Source: Shewanella sp. MBTL60-112-B2 (lineage in GTDB: Bacteria > Pseudomonadota > Gammaproteobacteria > Enterobacterales > Shewanellaceae). From it: a stretch of 64,000 nucleotides of DNA. Position 1 is the stretch's first letter. Each line of letters opens with the position of its first letter. Shown here piece by piece: positions 8,662 through 17,540 of the stretch. Position numbers and translations under genes: made by a program. The notes under the pieces were generated by a model. It was not told where the DNA came from. It was given only the letters and a program-made list of their open reading frames with translations, and did not search any database. Where the stretch lies: positions 99,918 to 163,917 of the forward strand of contig NZ_BPFA01000010.1 of the NCBI RefSeq assembly GCF_019655055.1, read 5' to 3'.

Positions 8662-8990
8662 ATACCAATCAGTATAATAATTGGATCTACTCAGAGCGAT
8701 TTTTGGCAAACTAATTCAAGATGAATAGCTGCAATAATGGTTATTCCCTTATAAAGCTATTCAACGCAGAAGTAGGCAGCCAAAAACTCTCCAGAATGGC
8801 GAGTCTTAGCGGTTCTGATGCTGTGACTCCTAAGGTTCAAGAGGGAGCTTAACCCTAGTTCAACTATGCTCTTCACTCGTTGCGAGCTGCATGGATGCAA
8901 TGAATGTCATTAAAGCAGGAGCACTTAATGACCTTGCCTCAGAACCGCTAAACTCTCGCTGAGTGACTAAATGTTTATACTGATTGGTAT
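8662..8990. repeat. MITE-like repeat, copy 1 (329 bp)
   Basis: A non-coding element bounded by terminal inverted repeats, ATACCAATCAGTATAA at the left and its reverse complement at the right. It is homologous, in opposite orientation, to the element at 24393-24657. Internal blocks (CTACTCAGAGCG, TTTGGCAAACTAATTCAAG, AACGCAGAAGTAGGCAGCC) are shared almost base for base. An inner pair of inverted arms (8798-8818 and 8939-8960) would form a long hairpin. This copy has about 50 bp of extra sequence in the loop. It fills most of the 455-bp gap between DUF1289 and the DUF4136 gene. Confidence 0.85.
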
Positions 8991-9063
8991 CAGAATTGAT
9001 ATTCACTAAGTGCATCGAAACACAGCCTTTTCATCGCACTTCAGACATAGAGATAACAACAAT

Positions 9064-9618
9064 ATGAAGATACAGCCAAGAGGCCTTTTATTCAGCCTAG
9101 TTTTGCTGCCGCTAGTATTACTTGTCGCTTGCAGCTCTACTCCTAAAAATGATTACGACCTTAATTATGACTTTTCCAGCTTAAAGAGTTTTTCGCAGCT
9201 CGAACCGAGCCACAACAGCGATCCATTGAGCGCCAGTCGAATTCAGCAGGCGATTGCTAACTCACTCGGTAATCAAGGCTTTGTTGCGCAAGCTGAGAAT
9301 GGCGATTTCAATGTCACCTATGGCTTTAAGGTTGAAGATAAACCAAAAGATTCAGGATTTTCTATTGGATTAGGAACCGGCTCTTGGGGCAGCTCGGGCG
9401 GAGCAAGTATTGGCACTAGTGTAGATGTACCTGTTGGTAGTGATACCGCAAAAATACAGACCATACAGATAGATATTATCGATCCGAAAACTAATCAGCT
9501 GATTTGGCGCGGAACAGATAAATTCAACTTCGATGATGGCGGTGAAGCTAAGGCTGAAGAAACCAAGGCGACAGTCGCAAAGATCCTCGCACAATTCCCA
9601 CCTAAACAAGAAAAGTAA
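9064..9618 (+). CDS. DUF4136 lipoprotein
   Basis: 184 residues from the ATG at 9064. The frame opens upstream at 9010, but only the second start gives a proper lipoprotein signal, with lipobox LLVAC and lipidated C23. The mature domain starts DYDLNYDFSSLKSFSQLEP and continues SASRIQQAIANSLGNQGF and IDIIDPKTNQLIWRGTDKF, the DUF4136 pattern. A glycine/serine-rich loop lies near residues 100-120. The family is a membrane-anchored periplasmic protein of unknown role. Confidence 0.85.
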   Translation: MKIQPRGLLFSLVLLPLVLLVACSSTPKNDYDLNYDFSSLKSFSQLEPSHNSDPLSASRIQQAIANSLGNQGFVAQAENGDFNVTYGFKVEDKPKDSGFSIGLGTGSWGSSGGASIGTSVDVPVGSDTAKIQTIQIDIIDPKTNQLIWRGTDKFNFDDGGEAKAEETKATVAKILAQFPPKQEK

Positions 9619-9626
9619 CCTCTGAA

Positions 9627-9653
9627 TGAACCGAACAGCTCTCGTTCGGTTCA
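9627..9653. terminator. Hairpin between convergent genes
   Basis: A perfect 10-bp inverted repeat (TGAACCGAAC / GTTCGGTTCA) with a 7-base loop, 9 bp after the DUF4136 stop. There is no clear T-run on either side, so it may stabilise the 3' end rather than terminate strongly. Confidence 0.55.
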
Positions 9654-9707
9654 TCGCTTAATCCCCTATAGAAAACTCAGCGTCACAGCCCTCTTACAGG
9701 CGCAACG

Positions 9708-11177
9708 TCATTGATGGGCATTAACCGTACGCCCCTCTGCCCATTGCCTTAATGCTTGCAACTTCTCACGCATAACCACCGACAATGGTCTGGTCTTCAT
9801 CAACTCCTCAAGCAGTGCTCTCTGCTCCACCTCTCGTTCAGAAGCCTTAGCCGTATATATGGCGGAGATCACCGCCTGCTCTATTTCTGCACCAGAGAAG
9901 CCCTGACTCAGCTTAGCGAGCTGGGCCAAATCAAACTGTGTTGGTTCAAGTTGACGTCGCCTAATATGGATAAGGAAGATAGCTTGGCGGATATTGGCAT
10001 CGGGCAAATCTACAAAGAAGATTTCATCCATGCGTCCCTTACGCATTAATTCAGGAGGAAGTGCACTGATGTCATTGGCTGTGGCGACCAGAAATACATC
10101 CGATTTACGCTCTGACATCCAAGTTAAAATGGTTCCCAAAATTCGCTGAGAGGTGCCATCGTCACCGCAGCCACTGCTCAGGCCTTTTTCAATTTCATCT
10201 ATCCACAGTACGCATGGCGCCATCAAATCAGCAAGTTCCAGTGCCTTACGCAGATTCTTTTCGGTTTCACCTATGTATTTATTATAAAGCGCAGACATAT
10301 CCATCTTTAGTAGCGGTCTTTGCCACATGCCCGCAACCGCTTTTGCGGCAAGACTCTTGCCGCTACCCTGCACCCCAAGTAATAAAATGCCTTTAGGCTT
10401 ATCCTCGAGTATCTGCGTATGAGCAGTTGGTGTTCTATGGCTCAACCATTGTTTGAGATTATGTAAACCCGCCACCTGAGAAAAATCACTGGTATCGTAC
10501 TCAAACTGCAATACTCCTTGCATATCAAGTAGCTCAAACTTACCACGGTTAATGCTATCAATATCTGAATGAGTAATCGCGCCATCATCGACTATCGCCT
10601 TGTGGGCTAAGCGTCTCGCATCGTCAAAAGTCACGCCCCTTAAGTTTTCAGCAAGTTTTGCCACAGCCTCATCATCGACATCCAGCATCACGCCCTCGCT
10701 GCGTACTTTATCGATTTGCTCGTAGATAAGATTCAATAGCTGAGCGGTATTGGGGAGTGACAGTCTAAAGTGTGCACAATAATGTTTGATTTCAGGCGGG
10801 ATAGTAAACTCATGACTCACTAGCACTATGGTATGTTTTAATGCTTCATACTCAAGAGCGATCTCTTTCAGTAAGCGTACATTTTTAGGTGCGTCCTCAA
10901 CAAATGGGTGGAAGTCGCATAAAACATATATGCCTTTTTCTTTGGTCGATTTGATCTGCCCAAGAATATCGCAAGGTTCACAATTAAACTTCTGCCGCCC
11001 CATGCCACTATCGACTCGCATTAGCCCCTGAGTCACGCTCCAACTGAACAAAGGTTGATATAGGATATTTGAGACTTTTCTGAGTAATTCTATTACCCGA
11101 TACTCTTCATAGGTCTCTATAACAACAATTGGCGTGTTAGAGCGCAGCACCGCGCTAAGATCTTGAATATCTTGCAT
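9708..11177 (-). CDS. Ycf46-like AAA+ ATPase
   Basis: A 489-residue protein. Residues 1-210 form an N-terminal domain opening with an NTPase-like strand (NTPIVVIETYEEYRVIELL). Residues 230-460 form a classic AAA+ module: Walker A GVQGSGKS (268-275), Walker B CVLWIDE (322-328), sensor 1 VATAND, an arginine-finger-like MRKGRMDEIF, and sensor 2 GFSGAEIEQ. This arrangement matches the Ycf46/COG0464 family of chloroplasts, cyanobacteria and proteobacteria. The substrate is unknown; a protein-remodelling role is inferred from the AAA+ class. It is monocistronic. Confidence 0.87.
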   Translation of the reverse strand: MQDIQDLSAVLRSNTPIVVIETYEEYRVIELLRKVSNILYQPLFSWSVTQGLMRVDSGMGRQKFNCEPCDILGQIKSTKEKGIYVLCDFHPFVEDAPKNVRLLKEIALEYEALKHTIVLVSHEFTIPPEIKHYCAHFRLSLPNTAQLLNLIYEQIDKVRSEGVMLDVDDEAVAKLAENLRGVTFDDARRLAHKAIVDDGAITHSDIDSINRGKFELLDMQGVLQFEYDTSDFSQVAGLHNLKQWLSHRTPTAHTQILEDKPKGILLLGVQGSGKSLAAKAVAGMWQRPLLKMDMSALYNKYIGETEKNLRKALELADLMAPCVLWIDEIEKGLSSGCGDDGTSQRILGTILTWMSERKSDVFLVATANDISALPPELMRKGRMDEIFFVDLPDANIRQAIFLIHIRRRQLEPTQFDLAQLAKLSQGFSGAEIEQAVISAIYTAKASEREVEQRALLEELMKTRPLSVVMREKLQALRQWAEGRTVNAHQ

Positions 11178-11219
11178 GTTAATCCTTGAACAAAGAAAAA
11201 TGCCATACTGCCCAAAAGA

Positions 11220-11241
11220 AAAGGGACACTAAGGTCCCTTT
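11220..11241 (-). terminator. Terminator of the yiaW-yiaV operon
   Basis: AAGGGAC / GTCCCTT form a 7-8 bp stem with a 6-base loop. On the minus strand it is followed by a T-rich run (TTTTCTTTT). It lies 56 bp beyond the yiaV stop. Confidence 0.75.
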
Positions 11242-11296
11242 ATATCAAGTTCGATTCGACTTTATAGCAGTATAAACCACAGTTTTGCTGAACCGG

Positions 11297-12433
11297 TTAG
11301 TGGAACAGGTAGTTTAGCCAACCCTGCATTCTCAATAATACTCTTCGCATCACTGATACATGAGCAAAGTGCTCAGTATAGATAGCAGCATGACCCGAAA
11401 CACCGGCAGGGAAACGAGTTCTCACCTCATCATCTTCGAGCTTAATTAATACTAACACTCTGCCTCTTACCAATAACCGGCTAGAGGAGACCAAGGCACC
11501 TGATGATTGGATCTCTCCCTCAGCCATCGCAGGTAACACCTTAGCAACCTTGCCTTTAAATACCTGACCCGGCGCAGCATCTAAAATCACCTCGGCTTCG
11601 TCACCCTCTTTCAGCCTTAACAGAGAGTTTTGCCAAAATGCGCCAACAAAAGCACGCTCTTCGTCGGGAATAAAGCTCAATAAGGGCCTTAACGGCATAG
11701 GAACAGCAACAATACCAGGGCGAAGCGCCATCTGGGTCACCATACCATCGGCTGGAGCCTTGACTACGGTTTGCTCCAGTTCAAACAGCGCCTTTTCAAG
11801 CTCACCTTGAATACCTGCAACCTTGGTATTTACTCCATCGACATTTGACTCATAGGCTAAACGCACTCTTAACTCTTCGGCATTTGCAGCAGTAAGCTGC
11901 GCCTCAGATGCAAAATAGAGCTGGCGTTTATTATCGAGTTCAAGCTCAGTGAAAGGTGAATTAGCACCACCACGCTTACGGCCTTTTTCATAACGAGCAA
12001 ATGCTGATTTAGTTCTATCTCTATCAGCTGTTGCTCGTGTGACAGCAGCTTTTGCCGTTTCCCATGCAGCCTCTAATTGCGGCACCTCAAGCTCTGCCGC
12101 AACCAAAGCCGCTCGCTTTTGCTTCACAATCGCTTGGAAAGGAGTCGGGTCAATCCTAAATAACACGTCTCCCTTCTTAATTGGGGTATTTGGTTCAACC
12201 TCTACCGATATAACTACGCCTCTAACTGCAGGGTTAATTGGGGTAGTGACAAAATACTCTTTCGCAAATGGCGTATAAGGATGGTTATAATTCATCAATA
12301 AGATCAAGGCGCCGACGATAAAGATACCGCCGAGAATGGCAGTTGGTACGGTCCACTTAGTCAACGGGATCTTAAAAATCTTAAAAATCGCTATGCAGAT
12401 AGCGGTATAGGTCAATACGAGTAGTAAATCCAT
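11297..12433 (-). CDS. yiaV: HlyD-family membrane fusion protein (YiaV-like)
   Basis: A 378-residue inner-membrane-anchored periplasmic adaptor. The N-terminal region has a first hydrophobic segment (MDLLLVLTYTAICIAIF) and a second at about 30-48 (LGGIFIVGALILLMNYN), then the lipoyl half-motif (VRGVVISVEVEPNTPIKKGD), a long helical hairpin (about 95-190) and the returning half (VVKAPADGMVTQMALRPG). The ending VSMRRVLLRMQGWLNYL (here read with an inserted residue as SVMRRVLLRM) is very close to E. coli YiaV. It follows the DUF3302 gene by one base, the same pairing as yiaW-yiaV. The exported substrate is not established. Confidence 0.88.
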   Translation of the reverse strand: MDLLLVLTYTAICIAIFKIFKIPLTKWTVPTAILGGIFIVGALILLMNYNHPYTPFAKEYFVTTPINPAVRGVVISVEVEPNTPIKKGDVLFRIDPTPFQAIVKQKRAALVAAELEVPQLEAAWETAKAAVTRATADRDRTKSAFARYEKGRKRGGANSPFTELELDNKRQLYFASEAQLTAANAEELRVRLAYESNVDGVNTKVAGIQGELEKALFELEQTVVKAPADGMVTQMALRPGIVAVPMPLRPLLSFIPDEERAFVGAFWQNSLLRLKEGDEAEVILDAAPGQVFKGKVAKVLPAMAEGEIQSSGALVSSSRLLVRGRVLVLIKLEDDEVRTRFPAGVSGHAAIYTEHFAHVSVMRRVLLRMQGWLNYLFH

Positions 12434-12434
12434 G

Positions 12435-12845
12435 TTACACCACCTCGCCGTCTGCTGAAGAACTGTCTGCCTGAGTATTGTCAGCCGTATTCACTGCTTT
12501 AGAACCATGGCGCGATGTTTCAACCTCTGCCAGTCTTTGTTCTAGTTTTCTTACGGTTTCAGTCAAGCCTTTCACCTCACTTTCAAGTAGCTGCTCTTTT
12601 TCGACCACCTCTTGAAATCCCCAGCCGCGATCCTCGCGATAAAGGGTTGCCCAAATCCATAAAAATGGCCAAATCGCGTGCAAGGTAAATAAGCTCACCC
12701 AGCCTGCAATATGCAAGGCATCTTGCTGTGGGTGGTTACGCTTTTTAGCGATTTCATATGGGATATCATGGATTGCTATGACCCCATAGAAGAGGAAAAT
12801 CGCAACGAAAAATATAATTCCTAACGCAAAGTAATCTAAAAACAC
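12435..12845 (-). CDS. yiaW: DUF3302 membrane protein (YiaW-like)
   Basis: 136 residues from a GTG start preceded by AGGAG at six bases. Two membrane helices (about 5-25 and 45-67) flank HDIPYEIAKKRNHPQQDA; the segment LHAIWPFLWIWATLYR is nearly identical to E. coli YiaW. A C-terminal coiled coil (EKEQLLESEVKGLTETV) ends in a Ser/Asp-rich tail. It is the first gene of the two-gene operon with the HlyD-like adaptor and probably serves as its small partner. Confidence 0.87.
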   Translation of the reverse strand: MFLDYFALGIIFFVAIFLFYGVIAIHDIPYEIAKKRNHPQQDALHIAGWVSLFTLHAIWPFLWIWATLYREDRGWGFQEVVEKEQLLESEVKGLTETVRKLEQRLAEVETSRHGSKAVNTADNTQADSSSADGEVV

Positions 12846-13156
12846 GGTGCACTCCTTTTTAAACCGTCATTTACGGCGATCGAGCCTGAACACATTCTAA
12901 CAACATCTTGGCAATATTGAGTGCACAATTCTACTTTTTTTCTCTTAAAACCGTATATTAGGAGCAGCCTATCTAGGCTACAAAAGTGATCTCCCCCACA
13001 CTTGACGCTAAAACTGACCTTGATAAATAAGCTGCACGTTACACTAAAGAAAATAAAAATGAGGGTACAAAAGTGCCCCTCGCAGTGTTGCGAACTTGAC
13101 CGCCTTATCGGTTTAGCAACCGATAACAACCCCTACAATCTAAAAAGGTAATCAAA
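12846..13156. other. Divergent promoter region yiaW / purT
   Basis: 311 bp without a convincing gene. A leftward frame through it lacks a ribosome binding site and overlaps the purT leader, so it is left out. A perfect hairpin (13105-13126) lies near the purT end. I found no convincing PurR box. Confidence 0.5.
13105..13126 (+). promoter_or_regulatory. Perfect hairpin in the purT leader
   Basis: Nine-base arms TTATCGGTT and AACCGATAA are separated by TAGC, ending 30 bp before the purT ATG. It could be an operator or an RNA hairpin in the leader. It is not followed by a T-run and does not match the PurR consensus. Confidence 0.5.
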
Positions 13157-14332
13157 ATGATAGGTACAGCTTTATCTGCAAATGCTAAGCGCGCCATGTT
13201 GCTTGGCTGCGGAGAACTGGGTAAAGAAGTTGCGATCGAACTTCAACGCTACGGTATAGAAGTCATTGGTGTAGACCGTTATCCCAATGCGCCCGCAATG
13301 CAAATCGCTCACCGCTCACATGTGATCAATATGCTCGATGCTCAAGCATTAAAAGCGGTCATTGAGCTCGAAAAGCCTGACTTAGTTATCCCAGAGCTTG
13401 AAGCCATTGCGACACAAACTCTGGTTGAAATGGAAGCTAAAGGCGTCAATATCGTGCCGACAGCCAAAGCGACACTCCTCACCATGGACAGAGAGGGTAT
13501 ACGCCGCCTTGCCGCTGAGATCTTAGACATTCCGACCTCGCCATACTTTTTCTGTGATACTGAAGCTGAGTTTAACCATGCTGTGGCAACTATCGGTTTA
13601 CCTTGTGTGGTGAAACCTGTAATGAGCTCATCGGGTAAAGGCCAGAGCGTTATTCGCACCCCAGAGCAAATTCAATCAGCTTGGCAATATGCACAAGAAG
13701 GTGGCCGCGCAGGTAAAGGACGAGTGATTGTCGAAGGCTTTATCCCATTTGATTACGAGATCACTCTACTCACAATTAGTGCGGTAAATGGCATTCACTT
13801 CTGCGACGCGATTGGTCATCGCCAGGAAGATGGAGATTACCGTGAATCTTGGCAGCCACAGGCTATGTCAGATCTTGTACTGGCAAAGTCTCAAGCTATC
13901 GGTAAAAAAGTCGTTGAGGCACTTGGCGGTTATGGCTTGTTCGGTGTTGAGCTGTTTATCAAAGGCGATGAAGTCTATTTCTCTGAAGTCTCTCCTCGTC
14001 CACATGATACCGGTATGGTAACCCTTATCAGCCAAGACCTTTCTGAATTTGCTCTGCATGTTCGTGCAATCTTAGGACTACCAATTAGCAACATTGCTCA
14101 GCATGGTCCGAGTGCATCGGCGGTGATTTTGAGCGAAGGTACATCAAGTGACATTCAGTTTTCAGGTGTGGCCGAGGCATTAGTCGAGCCAAATACTCAA
14201 GTGCGTTTATTTGCTAAGCCTGAGATTGATGGCAAAAGACGCTTAGGTGTGGCGCTAGCTAGAGATACTGATATCGATAAGGCCGTCGAGAAAGCCTTGA
14301 ACGCTGCCAGCAAGATTAATGTCGTTTTATAA
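13157..14332 (+). CDS. purT: Formate-dependent GAR transformylase PurT
   Basis: A 391-residue ATP-grasp enzyme that makes formylglycinamide ribonucleotide from GAR, formate and ATP in purine synthesis, independent of folate. It shows the N-terminal nucleotide fold ([19 protein letters not shown]), the ATP-grasp region ([31 protein letters not shown]) and the metal/active-site segment [14 protein letters not shown], all typical of PurT. Length is normal (E. coli 392). AAGGT precedes the ATG by seven bases. It stands alone between a hairpin-bearing leader and a terminator. Confidence 0.97.
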   Translation: MIGTALSANAKRAMLLGCGELGKEVAIELQRYGIEVIGVDRYPNAPAMQIAHRSHVINMLDAQALKAVIELEKPDLVIPELEAIATQTLVEMEAKGVNIVPTAKATLLTMDREGIRRLAAEILDIPTSPYFFCDTEAEFNHAVATIGLPCVVKPVMSSSGKGQSVIRTPEQIQSAWQYAQEGGRAGKGRVIVEGFIPFDYEITLLTISAVNGIHFCDAIGHRQEDGDYRESWQPQAMSDLVLAKSQAIGKKVVEALGGYGLFGVELFIKGDEVYFSEVSPRPHDTGMVTLISQDLSEFALHVRAILGLPISNIAQHGPSASAVILSEGTSSDIQFSGVAEALVEPNTQVRLFAKPEIDGKRRLGVALARDTDIDKAVEKALNAASKINVVL

Positions 14333-14341
14333 ATAAACTTG

Positions 14342-14401
14342 CCAATAAAAAGCCTCACACTTTTGCTAAACAAATTTAGCGTTAAGTATGAGGCTTATTG
14401 G
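14342..14401. terminator. Bidirectional terminator-like inverted repeat
   Basis: CCAATAAAAAGCCTCA (14342-14357) pairs with TGAGGCTTATTGG (14389-14401) with a small bulge. A second small hairpin (GCTAAA / TTTAGC) lies in the loop. It sits between the convergent purT and hydroxyacid dehydrogenase genes. Confidence 0.65.
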
Positions 14402-14450
14402 TTTATGTTATCTAAAAACTCTAATACTCTCGAACAGGCATCGAGCAGCC

Positions 14451-15404
14451 TCAATTAACCCGATGGCTCACTTGGCCTTGGGTAAAGCTCGACAGGTTAT
14501 CGACGGCTATATTGAGCAAGTTCTGCCTAGCTTCGATAGTCGCCCAAGCGTTATGGGGCGAAATACTGATATTCTTAGCGCTCAGTAATGGGTTATCTAG
14601 CAATGGCGGCTCTGTCGACAATACATCAACTCCAGCAAAAGCTATCGCCCCCTTCTCCAAGGCCACCGATAATGCTGCTTCATCGATAAGGCCTCCGCGT
14701 GCGGTGTTAATCAAAATGGCTGAAGACTTCATCTTCTCAAGCACTGCCGCATCGATCAGTTTATCGGTGTCAGGACTGAGCGGGCAATGCAGCGAAATAA
14801 TATCTGACTGACTAAATAGCAGTTCTTGCTCGACCCATCTACAACCATCTGGCAATTTAATTTGAGGGTTGCGGGTATTGACCAGTATATTCATCCCAAA
14901 GGCCTGGCCAATTTGCGCAACGGCTTTACCAATATCACCAAAACCAATTAGCCCTAGGCGTTTGCCCTTCAATGATTGCAACGGCGTCAGCGTAAAACAA
15001 AAATCTTTCGACTCACACCAAGCACCTTGCTTTACGGCATCGGAGTGCACCGCAACCTGTTGTGTGGCATGGAGAATATGAGCAAACACCATCTGTGCAA
15101 CCGCATCAGGGCCGTAACCTGGTACATTGGTAACGACTATACCTAGCGCTTTGGCAGCCTCAAGATCCACTACATTAGTGCCAGTTGCAAGAATACCGAT
15201 ATACTTAAGCTTAGGCAGCTGGCTTAATACTGCAGCGTCTAGCACTGTCTTATTGGTAAAGATAATCTCAGCATCTTGACTACGAATGAGTACCTCTTCA
15301 GGGGCACTACGGTCAAAGACACTTAACTCGCCAAACGTTGCTAATGCTTGCCAATCAAGATCGCCTGGATTTAGCGTATATCCGTCGAGTACAACAAGTT
15401 TCAT
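14451..15404 (-). CDS. D-2-hydroxyacid dehydrogenase
   Basis: 317 residues from the ATG at 15404, which has AAGGG nine bases upstream; the TTG just before it is unlikely. It is an NAD-dependent D-isomer-specific dehydrogenase: NAD loop GLIGFGDIGKAVAQ, catalytic Arg in INTARGGLIDE, Glu in VDVLSTEPP, and His in ISPHNAWATIEAR. It resembles glycerate dehydrogenase (HprA) and hydroxypyruvate reductase. The exact substrate (glycerate, hydroxypyruvate or another 2-keto acid) cannot be fixed. Confidence 0.9.
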   Translation of the reverse strand: MKLVVLDGYTLNPGDLDWQALATFGELSVFDRSAPEEVLIRSQDAEIIFTNKTVLDAAVLSQLPKLKYIGILATGTNVVDLEAAKALGIVVTNVPGYGPDAVAQMVFAHILHATQQVAVHSDAVKQGAWCESKDFCFTLTPLQSLKGKRLGLIGFGDIGKAVAQIGQAFGMNILVNTRNPQIKLPDGCRWVEQELLFSQSDIISLHCPLSPDTDKLIDAAVLEKMKSSAILINTARGGLIDEAALSVALEKGAIAFAGVDVLSTEPPLLDNPLLSAKNISISPHNAWATIEARQNLLNIAVDNLSSFTQGQVSHRVN

Positions 15405-15436
15405 CAAAATAGCCCTTGCTTAAAAATCACTTAAAT

Positions 15437-16048
15437 CTAGAACTTAAAGCTAGCACCCACATTAGCCTGTCCTTGCCACATGATGTCCGATTGAATATTC
15501 CACAGACAACCGTCATTTCCACAAAATAGGGCATTATCGGCATTGATAAAGGTCGCGTAACCTTTAACCTCGGCAAATAGTGAGAATGATTCTGTTGCTT
15601 GATATTCAACGCCGCCACCTATCGCCACAGAGAAACGAGTCTCATTAGAGTAAGCTCCACCCGGTCGCATATTGGTTAAGCCTAAGCTGGTAGTAACATA
15701 AGGCTTTACACTCTGCATAGGAAAGTAGAGGCTGCCACCCACATGAAAATAATCCACATCCATCGAGGTGATAACGCTCGGACTAAAGTTGTCGCCGGTT
15801 TTTAAGTCCGTCGATTGGTGGCTATAGAGCAGGTAAACATTGCCCGGATCCTTTGTGGTAAAACCTAGCATTACGCCATAGTTTTGTGATTCAGCGACCT
15901 TAACCTTACCTTTATCTTCCGAGTCGGTACTCGAAATATCGAACTCGCTAGCACCGAAGCTATAGCCCCCAAACGGCGCGACATACACTTCCGCCATAGC
16001 CGGTAATGCGCAAAATGAACCTAATAAAATTGCTAAGCTGGTTTTCAT
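15437..16048 (-). CDS. Outer-membrane beta-barrel protein
   Basis: A 203-residue protein with a signal peptide (MKTSLAILLGSFCALPAMA|E) followed by amphipathic strands (VYVAPFGGYSFG, YGVMLGFTTK, YFHVGGSLYF) and a terminal strand ending GASFKF, with Phe last, as expected for Bam-assembled barrels. About eight strands fit, like the OmpA/OmpX/OmpW-type small barrels. Two cysteines (FCGNDGC) lie in a predicted loop. Function not known. Confidence 0.8.
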   Translation of the reverse strand: MKTSLAILLGSFCALPAMAEVYVAPFGGYSFGASEFDISSTDSEDKGKVKVAESQNYGVMLGFTTKDPGNVYLLYSHQSTDLKTGDNFSPSVITSMDVDYFHVGGSLYFPMQSVKPYVTTSLGLTNMRPGGAYSNETRFSVAIGGGVEYQATESFSLFAEVKGYATFINADNALFCGNDGCLWNIQSDIMWQGQANVGASFKF

Positions 16049-16092
16049 AATATGTCCCTATATTGTTATTATTTAGACCTAGTTATTACTCT

Positions 16093-16872
16093 CTAACGCA
16101 TGCCTCTATCACCCTTAACTCTATCATAAGCAGCTTGAATATCTTGCGCTTTTGATTTGGCGATTTCCATCATCTCAGCGGGCAACCCCTTGGCAACCAA
16201 TTTATCCGGATGATGCTCATTCATTAACTTTCTGTATGCACGCTTTATATCTTGATCTGACATCGACTCAGAAACGCCCAGTAGCTTGTAAGCATCTTTA
16301 ATCGAGGTTTGATTGCCCGCGCCGCCACTTCGGTGGAAGTTAAATTCAGCCTGCCAACGTGCAAGTAAGTCATCAAGTTGCTGCTGACTAAAACCCAACT
16401 CCTTAGCAATGATAGACAGTATTGATAGCTCTTTAGGGTCCAACTGGGCATCAACAAGCGCAGTCTGAATTTGGATCTCCAAAAACATCTGCAACAGCTC
16501 TTTGCGGCCCATAGAAATCAACCTGAAAGTTTTTAGGCAAGCGTAGATATCAAAGTCGGCCTCTTTACCCTCGCGAAAAGCAGCCTGAGCATCGGCTCTT
16601 GCTTGACCGCTTAAATTAAGCTGGTCCATCAGCGAAGTCGCCATACGGATATCATTTTGCGTCACTTGCCCTGATGCCTTGGCAACATGGCCCATAACCG
16701 AAAAGGTGGTATTAAAAAAAAGCGCCTGGCGCTTACCACCGCCCCCAAGGCCCGCTTTTTTACTTTGGCTGCGATCATACATATGCCCAAGCCAAAGACC
16801 AAAAATAGCGCCGCCAATACGGCCAAACATAAATCCAATGATAAAACCGAAAACCTTACCCCAAATACGCAT
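16093..16872 (-). CDS. djlA: Co-chaperone DjlA
   Basis: 259 residues. An N-terminal membrane segment with glycine-rich packing motif (GKVFGFIIGFMFGRIGGAIFG) is the DjlA hallmark. A TerB-like domain lies in the middle (about 55-165). The C-terminal J domain (about 192-259) carries HPD at 221-223 (EHHPDKL). It is an inner-membrane DnaJ-type partner that stimulates DnaK. The ATG overlaps the murU stop by one base, so djlA is the third gene of the amgK-murU-djlA operon and probably translationally coupled. Confidence 0.95.
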   Translation of the reverse strand: MRIWGKVFGFIIGFMFGRIGGAIFGLWLGHMYDRSQSKKAGLGGGGKRQALFFNTTFSVMGHVAKASGQVTQNDIRMATSLMDQLNLSGQARADAQAAFREGKEADFDIYACLKTFRLISMGRKELLQMFLEIQIQTALVDAQLDPKELSILSIIAKELGFSQQQLDDLLARWQAEFNFHRSGGAGNQTSIKDAYKLLGVSESMSDQDIKRAYRKLMNEHHPDKLVAKGLPAEMMEIAKSKAQDIQAAYDRVKGDRGMR

Positions 16873-17540
16873 TATCTAACCTTACTTGTTTCACGATCTT
16901 GTATTTGCGCGAGTCGTTCCATTGTTCCCACATCGCACCAATACTGTTTAAAATGAGCTCCGCCAACCAGACCCTTTGCCATGGCTTGGCGTAACAAAGG
17001 GGCTAACGCAAAAGCCCCGTCAGGCGTATCTTTAAATAAATGTGGGTGATACACCCCAACACCTGAAAATGTGAGCTTATCATGCCCTTGCGCACTTACT
17101 TTTCCCTCTTGCAAAACAAAGTCACCTTGGGGATGCTGCACTGGATTATCGACAAGCCATAGATGTGCAAGAGCCCCCTCCTTGAGCGGTTTTATCTGCG
17201 GGAGTTCATCGAGGAAGATATCTCCGTTAATGGCCAGAAATGCTTCATCTCCCAATAGCGTTAGTGCTTGCTTAATGCCGCCACCCGTTTCTAGCGCCGA
17301 TGTTTCTTCACTATATTGAATGTTAACTTGCCATTTACGCCCGTCACCTAATGCCTCGACCAGCTTGTGGCCGAGCCAAGCATGATTAATCACTATCTCA
17401 GTAAATCCAGCAGCCGCTAGCTTTTCGATGTGATAAACAATCAAAGGTTTTCCGGCCACCTCAACCAAAGGCTTAGGCAGAGAGTCTGTTAATGGCCGTA
17501 GACGTTCGCCTCGCCCCGCAGCTAGAATCATCGCTTTCAT
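16872..17540 (-). CDS. murU: MurNAc-1-phosphate uridylyltransferase MurU
   Basis: 222 residues with the nucleotidyltransferase signature MILAAGRGERLRPLT and the KPL lysine (LPKPLVEVAGKPL), product-site LETGGGIKQAL, and metal Asp in INGDIFLDEL. With AmgK it forms the recycling bypass that turns MurNAc into UDP-MurNAc, skipping de novo MurA/MurB synthesis and the target of fosfomycin; this is established in Pseudomonas. The gene begins directly at the amgK stop, and the pair lies beside lptD as in Pseudomonas. Confidence 0.92.
   Translation of the reverse strand: MKAMILAAGRGERLRPLTDSLPKPLVEVAGKPLIVYHIEKLAAAGFTEIVINHAWLGHKLVEALGDGRKWQVNIQYSEETSALETGGGIKQALTLLGDEAFLAINGDIFLDELPQIKPLKEGALAHLWLVDNPVQHPQGDFVLQEGKVSAQGHDKLTFSGVGVYHPHLFKDTPDGAFALAPLLRQAMAKGLVGGAHFKQYWCDVGTMERLAQIQDRETSKVR

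Noticed and set aside
9370..9654. 94-residue leftward ORF across the DUF4136 gene
   Set aside because: Shadow frame of a gene with clear lipoprotein features; no homologous look.
12836..13129. 97-residue leftward ORF in the yiaW-purT gap
   Set aside because: Cysteine-rich random-looking product, no ribosome binding site, covers the purT leader hairpin.
13081..13130. PurR box upstream of purT
   Set aside because: The palindrome there (TTATCGGTT...AACCGATAA) does not match the PurR consensus ACGCAAACGTTTGCGT.
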